Below are positions 6,131 through 15,184 of a stretch of DNA of 64,000 nucleotides, in pieces. Source of the stretch: Candidatus Woesearchaeota archaeon (lineage in GTDB: Archaea > Nanobdellota > Nanobdellia > Woesearchaeales > JAFGPW01). The position numbers were made by a program, and so were the translations under genes. The notes beneath the pieces were generated by a model. The model did not search any database and was not told the origin of the DNA. It saw only the letters and a list, made by a program, of their open reading frames with translations. The stretch covers positions 1 through 64,000 of the forward strand of contig JAFGPW010000004.1 in assembly GCA_016935985.1 (NCBI GenBank), read 5' to 3'. The stretch's first letter is position 1, and each line of letters starts with the position of its first letter.

Positions 6131-6832
6131 ATGGCGACGCCCGGCTGGAAGGACTACCGCGACGCGTTCATACGGCCGTTCTCGATCAGCGCCCCGTCGA
6201 GGAACCTCGTGACAAGGACCCTTCCCGGAATCATCCTCACCGCGATCCCGTTCCTCAATCTCCTCGCCCTCGGCTACCTCGCGAGCCTCGCGACCCACAA
6301 CGCATCCGGCAGGCAGGACCTCCCCCCGTTCCAGGAAGAGTGGGGCCGCCACCTCATCGACGGCGCGATGCTGCTCGTCATCGGGATATGCTACTCCCTG
6401 CCCTTCTGGGCGCTCATCGTCCTCATGGGCATCGTCGCAGGGGGCTATGATTCTTCGGCGCTCTTGATGGGCGCGCTCACGGTCTCAGCAGCGGCCTTCC
6501 TTGTCGTGTCGTTCCTCCTGCCGCTCGCCTTCCTGAGGTATGACCGGGAGAAGCGGCTCAGCGACGCGTTCGCTCCCGCCGCGGTGGCGAGGATGGGTAA
6601 GCAGCCCGGCTATGCCGCGGCATGGCTCGCCTGCGCCATCTACCTGGGCATCATGATGGCCGCCGCGACTGCGGTGAACCTCTGGCTGATCGGCCATGAC
6701 AGGGGAAGCCCCCTATGCTCGGCGCTCCTCACCAGCCTGGCGACGTTCCTGCCTTCGGTCACCTTCTTCACGCTCCTCGGAAAGGCTTTCAGGCAGGAAG
6801 GAAGGGCGGCCGGAAAGGGGCAACATTTATAA
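6131..6832 (+). CDS. DUF4013-like multi-pass membrane protein
   Basis: A 233-residue integral membrane protein with five or six hydrophobic segments (about 30-52, 75-103, 107-134, 160-183, 195-222). Small residues and glycines between them and the opening YRDAFIRPFSI...LPGIILTAIPFLNLLALGYLA resemble DUF4013 proteins of archaea. That family has no known biochemical role. The ATG at 6131 lies 4 nt after the FtsY stop, so it probably belongs to the pfdA-ftsY operon. An alternative ATG at 6113 would overlap ftsY by 14 nt. A TATA box for the next gene lies inside its 3' end. Confidence 0.6.
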   Translation: MATPGWKDYRDAFIRPFSISAPSRNLVTRTLPGIILTAIPFLNLLALGYLASLATHNASGRQDLPPFQEEWGRHLIDGAMLLVIGICYSLPFWALIVLMGIVAGGYDSSALLMGALTVSAAAFLVVSFLLPLAFLRYDREKRLSDAFAPAAVARMGKQPGYAAAWLACAIYLGIMMAAATAVNLWLIGHDRGSPLCSALLTSLATFLPSVTFFTLLGKAFRQEGRAAGKGQHL

Positions 6833-6886
6833 AGAAGTGAAGCTTTGGAACGCCTGTTCTAAGCATTCAACGGGGGGTTGAAACCT

Positions 6887-7204
6887 ATGCCAAAGAAAGA
6901 GACCAAGAAGGAGGACCAGTCGCAGCTCGTCGCGATCCTCGCCTATATCACCATCATCGGGTGGATCGCCGCGCTCGTAATCAACTCGAGCAACAAGAGC
7001 GACTTCGGCAGCTTCCACATCAGGCAGGCGCTGCTGATATTCATCGTATGGTTCGTGCTCTGGTTCATCCCGGTGATCGGGTGGCTGCTCAATATTGTGG
7101 TGCTCGTCTTCTGGATCATGGGCCTCGTGTACGCCATCCAGAAGAAGAAGACCCTGGTGCCGCTCTTCGGCACGTACGCCCAGGACTGGTTCAAGGCGCT
7201 CTGA
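6887..7204 (+). CDS. Small membrane protein, DUF4870/Tic20-like
   Basis: A 105-residue protein with a charged N-terminus (PKKETKKEDQS) and three hydrophobic segments: LVAILAYITIIGWIAALVI, ALLIFIVWFVLWFIPVIGWLL and IVVLVFWIMGLVYAI. The pattern FGSFHIRQALLIFIVWF is that of the DUF4870 and Tic20-like family, whose members are common in archaea and bacteria and lack a firm function. ATG 6887 is preceded by GGGGGTTG, a ribosome-binding-like site. The TTG at 6878 in the ORF track is not needed. A TATA box, ACATTTATAAAG, at 6824-6834 gives the gene its own promoter. Confidence 0.62.
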   Translation: MPKKETKKEDQSQLVAILAYITIIGWIAALVINSSNKSDFGSFHIRQALLIFIVWFVLWFIPVIGWLLNIVVLVFWIMGLVYAIQKKKTLVPLFGTYAQDWFKAL

Positions 7205-7243
7205 GCGCCTTTTTTCACTCTTTTTCCCGGTCGTTGCCCGGCT
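7205..7243 (+). terminator. T-rich terminator between convergent genes
   Basis: Immediately after the TGA the plus strand reads GCGCCTTTTTTCACTCTTTTTCCC, two T-runs as expected for archaeal intrinsic termination. It separates the small membrane protein from the convergent helicase fragment. Confidence 0.5.
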
Positions 7244-7909
7244 TTAATGGAATTCTATCTTCCCATCGTGGTAGACGCCCTTATGGAGCGGAATCGGCCG
7301 CCAGGAGTCGACGACGAGCTCCGCTCCCAGCCAGTCGGCGAGCTCCTTCGGGTTCCCTATCGTCGCCGACAGGCCGACGATGCGAAGCCTCGGGATTACC
7401 TTCCGCAGGACTGTTATCAGGATCTCGAGCGTCGGGCCTCTCGCCGGGTCGTTCAGGAGGTGGATCTCGTCGACCACCATCGTCCGGACCGATGAGAGCC
7501 AGGGCGTCTTGTGCCTGATCAGCGAGTCGAGCTTCTCCGAGGTCGTGATGACGATATCATAGCGGCTGAGCCGGCTCTCGGATGAGTCGATGTCGCCGAT
7601 CGAGAGCGCGATCCTCGCGATGCCGCCGTATTTCTCCGTGAACTGCTTGTGCTTCTCTGACGCGAGCGCCTTGAGCGGGACGATATAGACGCTCATCCCC
7701 TCTCCGGAGAAGAAGGTGTCAAGCATCGCCATCTCGGCGACGAGGGTCTTTCCCGACGCCGTCGGCGTGCAGACGAGGAGATTCTTCCCCGAGAAGAGCC
7801 CCGCCCGCACCGCCTTCTCCTGGGCGGGCATCAGCCTCGTGATCCCTTGTTTTTGCATGACCTCCGCGATCCGCTCCGGGACGAGGTCCTGTAGCCCGGC
7901 CGCTGCCAT
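7244..7909 (-). CDS. Ski2/Hel308-type helicase, first RecA domain only (truncated)
   Basis: The 221 residues carry the N-terminal half of a Hel308-like superfamily 2 helicase: a Q-motif region (LMPAQEKAV), motif I TPTASGKT, Ia PLKALA, Ib TTSEKLDSL, motif II DEIH and motif III GLSATIGNP. The reading frame then ends at ...WRPIPLHKGVYHDGKIEFH, where intact Hel308 proteins (about 700 residues) continue into the second RecA domain, winged helix and ratchet domains. No continuation is visible downstream, where T-runs and the stop of the convergent gene follow. A lone first RecA domain cannot translocate on DNA, so this is either a truncated relic or a stand-alone ATPase. TATA-like TTAATATTC lies upstream. 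Confidence 0.75.
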   Translation of the reverse strand: MAAAGLQDLVPERIAEVMQKQGITRLMPAQEKAVRAGLFSGKNLLVCTPTASGKTLVAEMAMLDTFFSGEGMSVYIVPLKALASEKHKQFTEKYGGIARIALSIGDIDSSESRLSRYDIVITTSEKLDSLIRHKTPWLSSVRTMVVDEIHLLNDPARGPTLEILITVLRKVIPRLRIVGLSATIGNPKELADWLGAELVVDSWRPIPLHKGVYHDGKIEFH

Positions 7910-7970
7910 GCCCGCAAGGGAATGGAGAGATGAATATTAATGTTTCGCGGGTGACGCCGGAGATGTCTCC

Positions 7971-10900
7971 TCACATGCTCTCGTAGAACTCGCGCTCCTG
8001 CCTCTTCCGCTCGCGCTCGGCCTTGATGATGAAATGGAGCAGGAACCAGATCATCCCGGCGATCATGATGAGCAGCCAGAGATAGACGATGACGAGCTCG
8101 AGGGAATCGCCCTCCCGTTCGACGGTGAAGCTGAGGGACTCGGTGCCCTGCAGGCTGCAGCGCTGGCCTGAGGAGGACTGCGACGTCGCGTTGATGAGGA
8201 GAGTGTAGCTCCCCGGCGCGAGGTCGGAGAAATAGGTCGTGTAGTTCCTCCCCTTCTGGTACGGGATGATGAAAGTGTCGACCGTCGCTGGCCCGCGCTT
8301 GAGCGTCCCTATCATGTGGGCCGGCGGGATGCAGATCCCCGGGCTCGCGTCAGGCACCGGTCGATTGTTATAGTTCGAGGTGATGCCGGCGCGGACGATG
8401 ATGGTCTCGTTCTCCCCGAAGGCCTCGCCGTTCAGGACGGCGTCGATCCGCAGCCCGCCGAACTGGGTAGCCTTCTGATAGATCTCGCCGAGGATCCTCG
8501 TGAGCGTGGAGGAATCCTGGATGGAGAAGTAGTACTCGCCGCACTCCCTGCTCCGCTTGGAGATCTCCGCCATGTCCTGGAGCAGGCGCTCGGCCACGGT
8601 CCCGCGCTTGACCGCGTCGCCGTAGCCGATCGTGTACAGGCAGATGCCGCTGTCGACGAGCTCGCGGACCTTGCTGATGATATCACGGTCTGAGGAATCC
8701 CAGGGCTCGCCGTCGGAGAGGAAGATGACGAGCTTCGCGTGCGTCCGGTTGTAGTACTGCGAAGCGTAGTTCTCGCCCACTGTCTCGAGAACGGGCAGGT
8801 AGGCGGTCGACTCGGAGGACACGATGCTTCCGATAGTGTCCCTGAGCGCCACCTTGTTGTCGGTGAACTGGCCGATGATCTTCGCCGTATCGCCGAACTC
8901 GACGATCGCCGCGCGGTCGCCCTCGAAGAGCATGTCGACGAACCGCTTCGAGGCGTCCTTCGCCGACGCGAGCTTGGCGCCGCTCATGCTCCCCGAACGG
9001 TCGATCACGAGGGTCAGGTCGACCTTGGAGTAGTTCGAGAACGCGATCTCCTTCTCCTGGTAGGAGACGCCTGCCTGGAGGGCTTCGGCCGAGATGCCAT
9101 CGTAGTAAGTGAAGTTCCCCGTCTCGTTGAAGGCGTGGGTGAACGAGCCGCCAGGGAGGATGAGTCCCGAGTCGAACCGCCCGTCAGGCGTCCCCTCCCC
9201 GCTCACCACCGAGTGCGACACGATGTCGCCGTTCGTCCACACGACCGTCGTCTCCTCCTCGATCTGCACGTTCTTCGGAAGGAACCCGTTCGGCGTGATG
9301 TTCACGAGCACGGTCCGCCTCTCCGTCCGCTCGGCGATGAGCTGCTGCTCGATGGGCCGGCAGTCGGTCTCGGTGCAGCGGTCGAACGCGTAGTCCGAAT
9401 ACACGTCGAACACCGTGCGCGCGTAGCCGGATATGTTGCACGAGGCGCCCGAGGAGGTCGCCGCCTCGGCCACGATCTCCACCTCATAGGTGCCCGGGTT
9501 GATGTTGGCGATCCGCCGTGAGTAGCCGGCGGGCGTGTACGGCACGTCGAGCGTCATGACGTCACCGTACTGGGTGTCGATGAGGTAGGCGGTCACCTTC
9601 GCAGGCGGGATGCAGAGCATATCGTCGTCGGTGAAGAAAGGGGTGGAGAGGTCATTGTACTCCGACGCGACGCTCATGTTGATCGAGAATTCCCCCTCCG
9701 CCATGATCACGTCCTCGATGTTCGTGCGGATCCTGAGCTCGTCGCGGTAGGTCACCTCCTGATAGATGTCCTGGAAGACCTCGGTCAGCGTCTCCTCGGA
9801 GTCGGGGGCGTAGTGGTAGCCGCCGCAGCCGGTCTCGGCGCGCGATGTCAGGGCCATTGCCTTGAGCACCGCCTCGCCCTCGGATCCGGGCGTGATCGCG
9901 TCGCCGTAGCCGATCGTGTGGATGCAGATGCCGTCCAGAACGACCTCCGCCGTCTTGTTGATGATCGAGGCGGGGCGCCCCACGTCGTCGGGCTGGCCGT
10001 CGGTGACGAAGATGATGAGGTTCTTGTTCTCCTCCTGCCTCTCCTTGAGGATGAGGTCGTGGGCGACGGAGAGAGAGGGGATGTACTGTGTCATCCCATC
10101 GAGGACGATGCCGTCGATCGTGCGAAGGAGCGTCGCCTGGTCGTCAGTGAAGCCCTGGGCGAGCCTCGCCATGTGGTTCAGGAGGATGACCGCCGCCCGG
10201 TCGTCGCCGGACATGAGGCTGATCAGCTTCTTGGAGGCCTCCTTCGCGCGCGCGAACCTGTCGCCCATCATGCTCCGCGACCGGTCGAAGATGAGCACGA
10301 TGTCGACCGAGTTCCGTATCGACTCGCCGAGGAGCGTGCCCTCCTTGAGGCGGATGAAATTCGCGATCTGCCGGCAGTCCTCCTGCCTGCATAGGACCGT
10401 CCCTTCCGGATTCAGGGTCTCGGCCGCGGTCTCCACGCATGAGTAAGGGACGCCGACGCAACGGCCGCCCATCTCGAGCCCGAAGCACTCGCAAGTCTCG
10501 AGGAGCGTCGTGTGCTCCTTCGGGTACATGAGGAAGATGAGCGCGCAGAAGAGCGCCGAGACGAGCAGGATGCGCAGGAGCTGGTTGCGCTTCTCCGACT
10601 TCTTGATCGCCCTGAACGAGACCACGTCCTCGATGCTGATGACCTTCGTCATGAAGACGAGGAAGAGCGCAATCGGGATGATGAGCAGCGGCAGGAAGTG
10701 CATCAGGACGAAGCCGGAGAGTGTACGGCCGACATCCTCGACCGTCGAGACGATCCTGATCTCGTCGGCGCACTCGCGCTCGATCTCCTTCCATATCTCG
10801 TAGGACAGGTCGATGTCCTCGACCACGTTCTCGAACTGCCACATGATGAGCGGGTCGTCCGAGATCACCTCATAATTGCTGTTCCGGAAAACGATCTCGT

Positions 10901-12218
10901 TGAGCTTGTCGGCGAAGCACTTGGGAATGTCGACATACACCTTGAGAACACCGACCTCCCGCTCGATCATGACCTTGTTCTTCACCTCGGTCCTTCCGCC
11001 GTCGGTCTTCACCTGCTGCTTGATCGTGAGCGCGTCCTCGGCGAGCTCCTCCTGGCCCATGATGGCGTCGAGAGCGAGCCGCTTGTCGCTGCCGCTGATG
11101 TTCTGGAGGTCGAGCACCCGCACAAAGAGGCTCTCGACGTCGTCGTCGGAGAGCCGCACCTCCCGGCCCTGGAAGAAACCGAAGACGTTCACCTTCTGGA
11201 TGAAGCTGAGGTAATCCTCGTACATCCCGAGCCGCGACACGTTGAAGGTCGTCCGCCGCACCTTCTGTATCCCCGCCTGCTGGCAGGCGACCTCGAGGAG
11301 GTTCTCGCCAATCTCGGCCTCGATCGTGAAGCTCGGCTGGAAGACGGCCTGCGTGAGCTGGTTGTTGAGCGTCACCGTGCAGTCCGCCTTCTGGCTGGTC
11401 AGGATCTCGACAGGGACGGTGCGGGTCGGGTACTCCTTTTGCTCGGGAGCGAGGAGGATGATGGTGAGCTTCGAGGCCTCCTCGCGCAGCACCTTGGAGT
11501 AGATGTCCTCGAAGACCTCGGTGAGCGTCTCCTCGGAGTCGGGGGCGTAGTGGTAGCCGCCGCAACCGGTGTTGGTCTGGCTCGTGCGGGCCATGCGCTG
11601 GAGGATGAGCTCCGCCTCCGATCCGGGCGTGATCGCGTCGCCGTACCCGATCGTGTGGATGCAGACCCCTGCCTTCGTGACGGTGTCGGTCTCGGCGAGG
11701 ATCGAGTCGGGCCTGCCCTCGTCGTCCGGCTGGCCGTCGGTGACGAAGATGACGAGCTCCCTCGTCGCCTCGCGGGGGTCTGCGATTATGCCCGCGAGCG
11801 TCGTCCTGAGGGCGGGGATGTACTGGGTGGTGCCGTCGACGGTGAGCGCGTCGATGTCGTCGGCGAGCAGCCGCTCGCTCGCGGTGAAGCCCCGGACGAC
11901 CGACGCCCGCTCGTTGAAGGCGACGAGCGCCGCCCGGTCGTTCGCGCCCATGATCCCGACAAGCTTCTTCATCGCCGCCTTCGCGTTCGCGATGCGGTCG
12001 CCTGCCATGCTCCGTGAGCGGTCGAGAACGATCGAGAGGTCGATCGCCACGAATTCGGAGGGGTCGACCAGGCTCGAGACCGAGTACGCCTCGTCGGCCG
12101 CGCAGGCCCCGCCCTCGCACTGGTAGTTCTCGGGGAGCTCGTAGAAGAAGTCGAGGTAGAAGAAGACGCCGGCGATCGCGAGGACGAGGATGATGGGGAC
12201 GACGCTTTGGGGTTTCAT
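7971..12218 (-). CDS. Triple von Willebrand A domain surface protein
   Basis: A 1415-residue membrane-anchored protein. An N-terminal hydrophobic segment (about 7-25) is followed by vWA domain 1 (about 57-250), beta-rich linker regions, two membrane helices (about 505-525 and 545-562), vWA 2 (about 645-835), a cupredoxin-like domain (about 985-1055), vWA 3 (about 1085-1275) and a C-terminal helix with a basic tail (KAERERKRQERE). All three vWA domains keep the MIDAS DxSxS motif (DRSRS, DRSRS, DRSGS). Domains 1 and 2 share CIHTIGYGDAITPGSE and CGGYHYAPDSEETLTEVF, which points to internal duplication. The cupredoxin part has a His (SHSVVSG), but the usual Cys-x-His-x-Met loop is replaced by YYDGISAE. 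The start overlaps the gpmI stop as ATGA. Ligands are unknown; adhesion is the likely role. Confidence 0.85.
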   Translation of the reverse strand: MKPQSVVPIILVLAIAGVFFYLDFFYELPENYQCEGGACAADEAYSVSSLVDPSEFVAIDLSIVLDRSRSMAGDRIANAKAAMKKLVGIMGANDRAALVAFNERASVVRGFTASERLLADDIDALTVDGTTQYIPALRTTLAGIIADPREATRELVIFVTDGQPDDEGRPDSILAETDTVTKAGVCIHTIGYGDAITPGSEAELILQRMARTSQTNTGCGGYHYAPDSEETLTEVFEDIYSKVLREEASKLTIILLAPEQKEYPTRTVPVEILTSQKADCTVTLNNQLTQAVFQPSFTIEAEIGENLLEVACQQAGIQKVRRTTFNVSRLGMYEDYLSFIQKVNVFGFFQGREVRLSDDDVESLFVRVLDLQNISGSDKRLALDAIMGQEELAEDALTIKQQVKTDGGRTEVKNKVMIEREVGVLKVYVDIPKCFADKLNEIVFRNSNYEVISDDPLIMWQFENVVEDIDLSYEIWKEIERECADEIRIVSTVEDVGRTLSGFVLMHFLPLLIIPIALFLVFMTKVISIEDVVSFRAIKKSEKRNQLLRILLVSALFCALIFLMYPKEHTTLLETCECFGLEMGGRCVGVPYSCVETAAETLNPEGTVLCRQEDCRQIANFIRLKEGTLLGESIRNSVDIVLIFDRSRSMMGDRFARAKEASKKLISLMSGDDRAAVILLNHMARLAQGFTDDQATLLRTIDGIVLDGMTQYIPSLSVAHDLILKERQEENKNLIIFVTDGQPDDVGRPASIINKTAEVVLDGICIHTIGYGDAITPGSEGEAVLKAMALTSRAETGCGGYHYAPDSEETLTEVFQDIYQEVTYRDELRIRTNIEDVIMAEGEFSINMSVASEYNDLSTPFFTDDDMLCIPPAKVTAYLIDTQYGDVMTLDVPYTPAGYSRRIANINPGTYEVEIVAEAATSSGASCNISGYARTVFDVYSDYAFDRCTETDCRPIEQQLIAERTERRTVLVNITPNGFLPKNVQIEEETTVVWTNGDIVSHSVVSGEGTPDGRFDSGLILPGGSFTHAFNETGNFTYYDGISAEALQAGVSYQEKEIAFSNYSKVDLTLVIDRSGSMSGAKLASAKDASKRFVDMLFEGDRAAIVEFGDTAKIIGQFTDNKVALRDTIGSIVSSESTAYLPVLETVGENYASQYYNRTHAKLVIFLSDGEPWDSSDRDIISKVRELVDSGICLYTIGYGDAVKRGTVAERLLQDMAEISKRSRECGEYYFSIQDSSTLTRILGEIYQKATQFGGLRIDAVLNGEAFGENETIIVRAGITSNYNNRPVPDASPGICIPPAHMIGTLKRGPATVDTFIIPYQKGRNYTTYFSDLAPGSYTLLINATSQSSSGQRCSLQGTESLSFTVEREGDSLELVIVYLWLLIMIAGMIWFLLHFIIKAERERKRQEREFYESM

Positions 12219-13780
12219 AGTTGGATGAGGCTGGCGCCGGTCATCTCACTGGGGAGTGGTATCCCCATGACCGCCAGGATCGTCGGGGCGATATCCCGTA
12301 GGCCTCCATCCTTTTTTAATCTTGCCTTTCGGATCTCCTCGTCGTCGCTGATCAGGGTGAGCCGCACGGGATTATGGCCATGCGACGGGTCGACGGTGCC
12401 GTCTTCATAGAGCATGTGGTCGGCGTTGCCGTGGTCGCCCATCAGGAGGATGCAGTAGTCTTCGGCGAGGGCCCGCTCCACCACCCTTCCCACGCATTCG
12501 TCGACCACCTGGCATGCCTTCACCACCGCGTCGAACACTCCCGAATGCCCGACCAGGTCGGGGTTCGCGTAGTTGAGGACGATCAGGTCGTATTTCCCGA
12601 TCTCAGGGAGCAGCTTCTCGGTGATCTCGTAGGCGCTCATCTCCGGCTTCTGGTCGAATGAGGGGACCTTGGGCGAATCGATGAGGATGCGGTCCTCGCC
12701 GGGGTAGGCCATGTCCTCCTGGGAGTTGAAGAAGAAGGTGACATGGGCGTATTTCTCGGTCTCGGCGATGCGGAGCTGCCTCAGTCCCGCTCCGGACACC
12801 ACGCTTCCGAGGTTGTGCGCCACCGTCTCCTGGGGGAAGGCGACGGGCAGGCCGTACCGGTCCCCCCTGAAGTAATCGCACATGCATACGTAGTGGACCT
12901 TGACAGAATTCTTCGGCCGGCAGTCCTCTGAGCAGAAGTGGAGGCGGTTGACCATCGCGGCGATCTGCCGGGAGCGGTCGGACCTGAAGTTAGAGAAGAT
13001 GAGGCCGTCGTCGTCCTTGAGCAGGGCGATGGGCTTCCCTTCACCGTCGACGATCGCGGTCGCCTGGACATAGTAGTCGGTCCTGTCGCCCCGCGCATAG
13101 GCCTGCCCTATCGCCTCGGCCGCCGAACGGGCCATGTGCCCCTTGCCGAGCGTCCAGAGCTCGTAGCAGGACAGGGTCCGGTCCCACTGCTTGTCGCGGT
13201 CCATGCCATAGTAGCGGCCGATGACGCTCGCGACCCTGCCGATGCCGAGCTCTGCCATCTTCTCCTCGAGCTCGTCCAAGAGACGCGACACCGACCTCTC
13301 CGGCATGTCCCTGCCATCGAGGATGAGATGGATGAAGACCCTGTCGAACGCCATCCTCTTCGCGAGCTCCAGGATCGCGTACAGGTGGAGGCGGTCGGCG
13401 TGCACGCCCTGGTCGGAGAAGAGGCCGGCGAGGTGGAGGTCGGTGCCGTTCGTCATGCAGTGCTCGATCGCGCCCTTGAGGACCGGATTCTCGAAGAAGC
13501 TGCCGTCGCGTATCGCGCGGTTGATGAGCTCGTAGGGCTGCCAGACGATCCTGCCCGCCCCCATGGTGAGGTGCCCCACTTCTGATCCGCCCTGCACCCC
13601 TTCCGGGTTGCCGACGTCGTTGCCGGTCACCCGCACGATGGCGTTCGGATATTCCTCGAGATAGGCGAGGTGGTTCTTCGGCTTCGCCACGACGATCGCG
13701 TTCCCGGGGTACGCCTCACCCTCACCCCACCCGTCGCGGATGATGAGCAGGACCTTGTGCTTCCTCATGCCACGCATCAC
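12215..13780 (-). CDS. gpmI: Phosphoglycerate mutase, cofactor-independent (GpmI type)
   Basis: A 521-residue bacterial-type iPGM that interconverts 3- and 2-phosphoglycerate through a phosphoserine. LLIIRDGWG carries the first metal Asp. GGSEVGHLTMGAGR holds the catalytic Ser and corresponds to GNSEVGHxxxGAGR, with Asn changed to Gly. HLILDGRDMP, FSNFRSDRSRQI, NYANPDLVGHSG (metal Asp and His) and LLMGDHGNADHM (metal Asp, His) complete the alkaline-phosphatase-fold site. Many archaea use the shorter ApgM type instead, so this form is worth noting. It overlaps enolase upstream (ATGA) and the vWA gene downstream (ATGA), which makes a translationally coupled eno-gpmI-vWA operon. Confidence 0.93.
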   Translation of the reverse strand: MMRGMRKHKVLLIIRDGWGEGEAYPGNAIVVAKPKNHLAYLEEYPNAIVRVTGNDVGNPEGVQGGSEVGHLTMGAGRIVWQPYELINRAIRDGSFFENPVLKGAIEHCMTNGTDLHLAGLFSDQGVHADRLHLYAILELAKRMAFDRVFIHLILDGRDMPERSVSRLLDELEEKMAELGIGRVASVIGRYYGMDRDKQWDRTLSCYELWTLGKGHMARSAAEAIGQAYARGDRTDYYVQATAIVDGEGKPIALLKDDDGLIFSNFRSDRSRQIAAMVNRLHFCSEDCRPKNSVKVHYVCMCDYFRGDRYGLPVAFPQETVAHNLGSVVSGAGLRQLRIAETEKYAHVTFFFNSQEDMAYPGEDRILIDSPKVPSFDQKPEMSAYEITEKLLPEIGKYDLIVLNYANPDLVGHSGVFDAVVKACQVVDECVGRVVERALAEDYCILLMGDHGNADHMLYEDGTVDPSHGHNPVRLTLISDDEEIRKARLKKDGGLRDIAPTILAVMGIPLPSEMTGASLIQL

Positions 13781-15060
13781 CTGAGGTCGCGGAAGCCTGC
13801 GCCGGGGTACTTCGCGGCGCTCCCGAGCCCGTCCTCGATCACCAGCAGCCGGTTGTATTTCGCGTTCCGGTCGGTCCTGGCCGGCGCCCCGAACTTGACC
13901 TGGCCGGCCCGCACGCCGACCGCAAGGTCGGCGATGAAGCGGTCCTCGGTCTCGCCGCTGCGGTGGGATATCACGGTCGAAAAGCCGCTCTTGTGGCTCA
14001 GGCGCACCGCCTGGAGGGTCTCGGTGAGGCTCCCGATCTGGTTGAGCTTGATGAGCACCGAGTTCACCGCCTTCTTCGCGACCGCCATCTCGATCCGCTC
14101 GGGATTGGTGACGAGCAGGTCGTCGCCCACGATCTGCACGCGGGAGCCGATCTTTGCCATGAGCTCCGTCCAGCCGTCCCAGTCGTCCTCCGCCATGCCG
14201 TCCTCGAGTGAGACGATCGGATAGGCCTTGGTGAGCTCGTCGTAGAAGTCGACGAGCTCTCCTGAGGAGTAGGATTTCGCGCCGATATGGTAGGTCCCGT
14301 CAGCGAAGAACTCGGACGACGCCGAGTCGATCGCGAGCCGCATCTCGTCTCTATAGCCAGCCTCCTCGTACGCCTTGACGACGAGGTCGAGACGCTCCTG
14401 GACCGTCGGTATCTGCGGGGCGAATCCGCCCTCGTCGCCGATGAGGATCCCTTGGGGCCCGAACCGCCTCTTGAGCTCCGCCTGGAGCTCATGATAGCTC
14501 TCGGCGACCATGCGGATGGCTTCTGAATAGCTTTTCGCGCCGACCGGCACGATCATGTGCTCCTGGATGTCGTTGTCCTGGCCCGCGTGCTTGCCGCCGT
14601 TGATGACGTTGCACATGGGCACTGGGAGGACCGCGTTCGCGCCGTTGGAGAAGCCGTAGAGCCTGCCGAGGTGCTGGTAGAGCGGGATGCGCTGGGCTGC
14701 CGCCGCTGCGACCGCTGCTGCCATGGAGACCGGGAGGACCGCGTTCGCGCCGAGCGCGTCCTTGCTCTTCGTTCCGTCGAGCTCGAGGAGCGCGCCGTCG
14801 AGCTCCGCCTGCTGGGTCTCGTCCATGCCGAGGATCCGCTTGGCGATCAGGGTGTTGACGTTCTTCACCGCTGTGCCGACCCCCTTACCGCCGTAGCGGG
14901 GGCCCGTGTCGCGCAGTTCCAGCGCCTCATGGCTGCCTGCCGAAGCGCCGCTCGGGGTGAGCGCCCAGAAGTCGCCGTTCTCCGTCGTCAGCCGCACGCC
15001 GACCGTGGGGTTGCCACGGCTGTCGAGCAGCTCATATGCCTTCACGTCCTTGATAGTCAT
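13777..15060 (-). CDS. eno: Enolase
   Basis: The 427-residue enolase dehydrates 2-phosphoglycerate to phosphoenolpyruvate and acts in the cytoplasm directly after GpmI in the pathway. Visible landmarks are LDSRGNPTVGV near the N-terminus, PSGASAGSHEALELRD (flexible loop), NVINGGKHAG, IGDEGGFAP (Glu acid-base), the metal ligands in LAIDSASSEFF, SLEDGMAEDDWDGW and VGDDLLVTNPERI, the base Lys in LIKLNQIGSLTE and SHRSGETEDRFIADLAVG. Length and order are standard. The ATG at 15060 follows AGAGGGATGCGCTG, and ACATATTTTC upstream may be the TATA box. It is first in the operon eno-gpmI-vWA. Confidence 0.97.
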   Translation of the reverse strand: MTIKDVKAYELLDSRGNPTVGVRLTTENGDFWALTPSGASAGSHEALELRDTGPRYGGKGVGTAVKNVNTLIAKRILGMDETQQAELDGALLELDGTKSKDALGANAVLPVSMAAAVAAAAAQRIPLYQHLGRLYGFSNGANAVLPVPMCNVINGGKHAGQDNDIQEHMIVPVGAKSYSEAIRMVAESYHELQAELKRRFGPQGILIGDEGGFAPQIPTVQERLDLVVKAYEEAGYRDEMRLAIDSASSEFFADGTYHIGAKSYSSGELVDFYDELTKAYPIVSLEDGMAEDDWDGWTELMAKIGSRVQIVGDDLLVTNPERIEMAVAKKAVNSVLIKLNQIGSLTETLQAVRLSHKSGFSTVISHRSGETEDRFIADLAVGVRAGQVKFGAPARTDRNAKYNRLLVIEDGLGSAAKYPGAGFRDLR

Positions 15061-15130
15061 CAGCGCATCCCTCTTTTTTCAATCGAGAAAATATGTCCTG
15101 TCGATGCCGGGAGAACCAATGCAGCAGTGA

Positions 15131-15153
15131 TTAAAAAAGGTTTCGGAAAACCT
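15131..15153 (-). terminator. Hairpin plus T-run after the PAC2 gene
   Basis: On the minus strand AGGTTT-TCCG-AAACCT is followed by TTTTTTAA, a bacterial-looking intrinsic terminator about 32 nt after the PAC2 stop and before enolase. Confidence 0.6.
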
Positions 15154-15184
15154 GAGAGAAGCCGTGCCAGGGCCGGCAGCAGGG

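Noticed and set aside
10512-12017. 501-aa plus-strand ORF opposite the vWA gene
   Set aside because: Antisense opening in GC-rich DNA; Asp/Glu/Leu/Val/Arg-rich sequence with no domain, while the minus strand encodes clear vWA domains.
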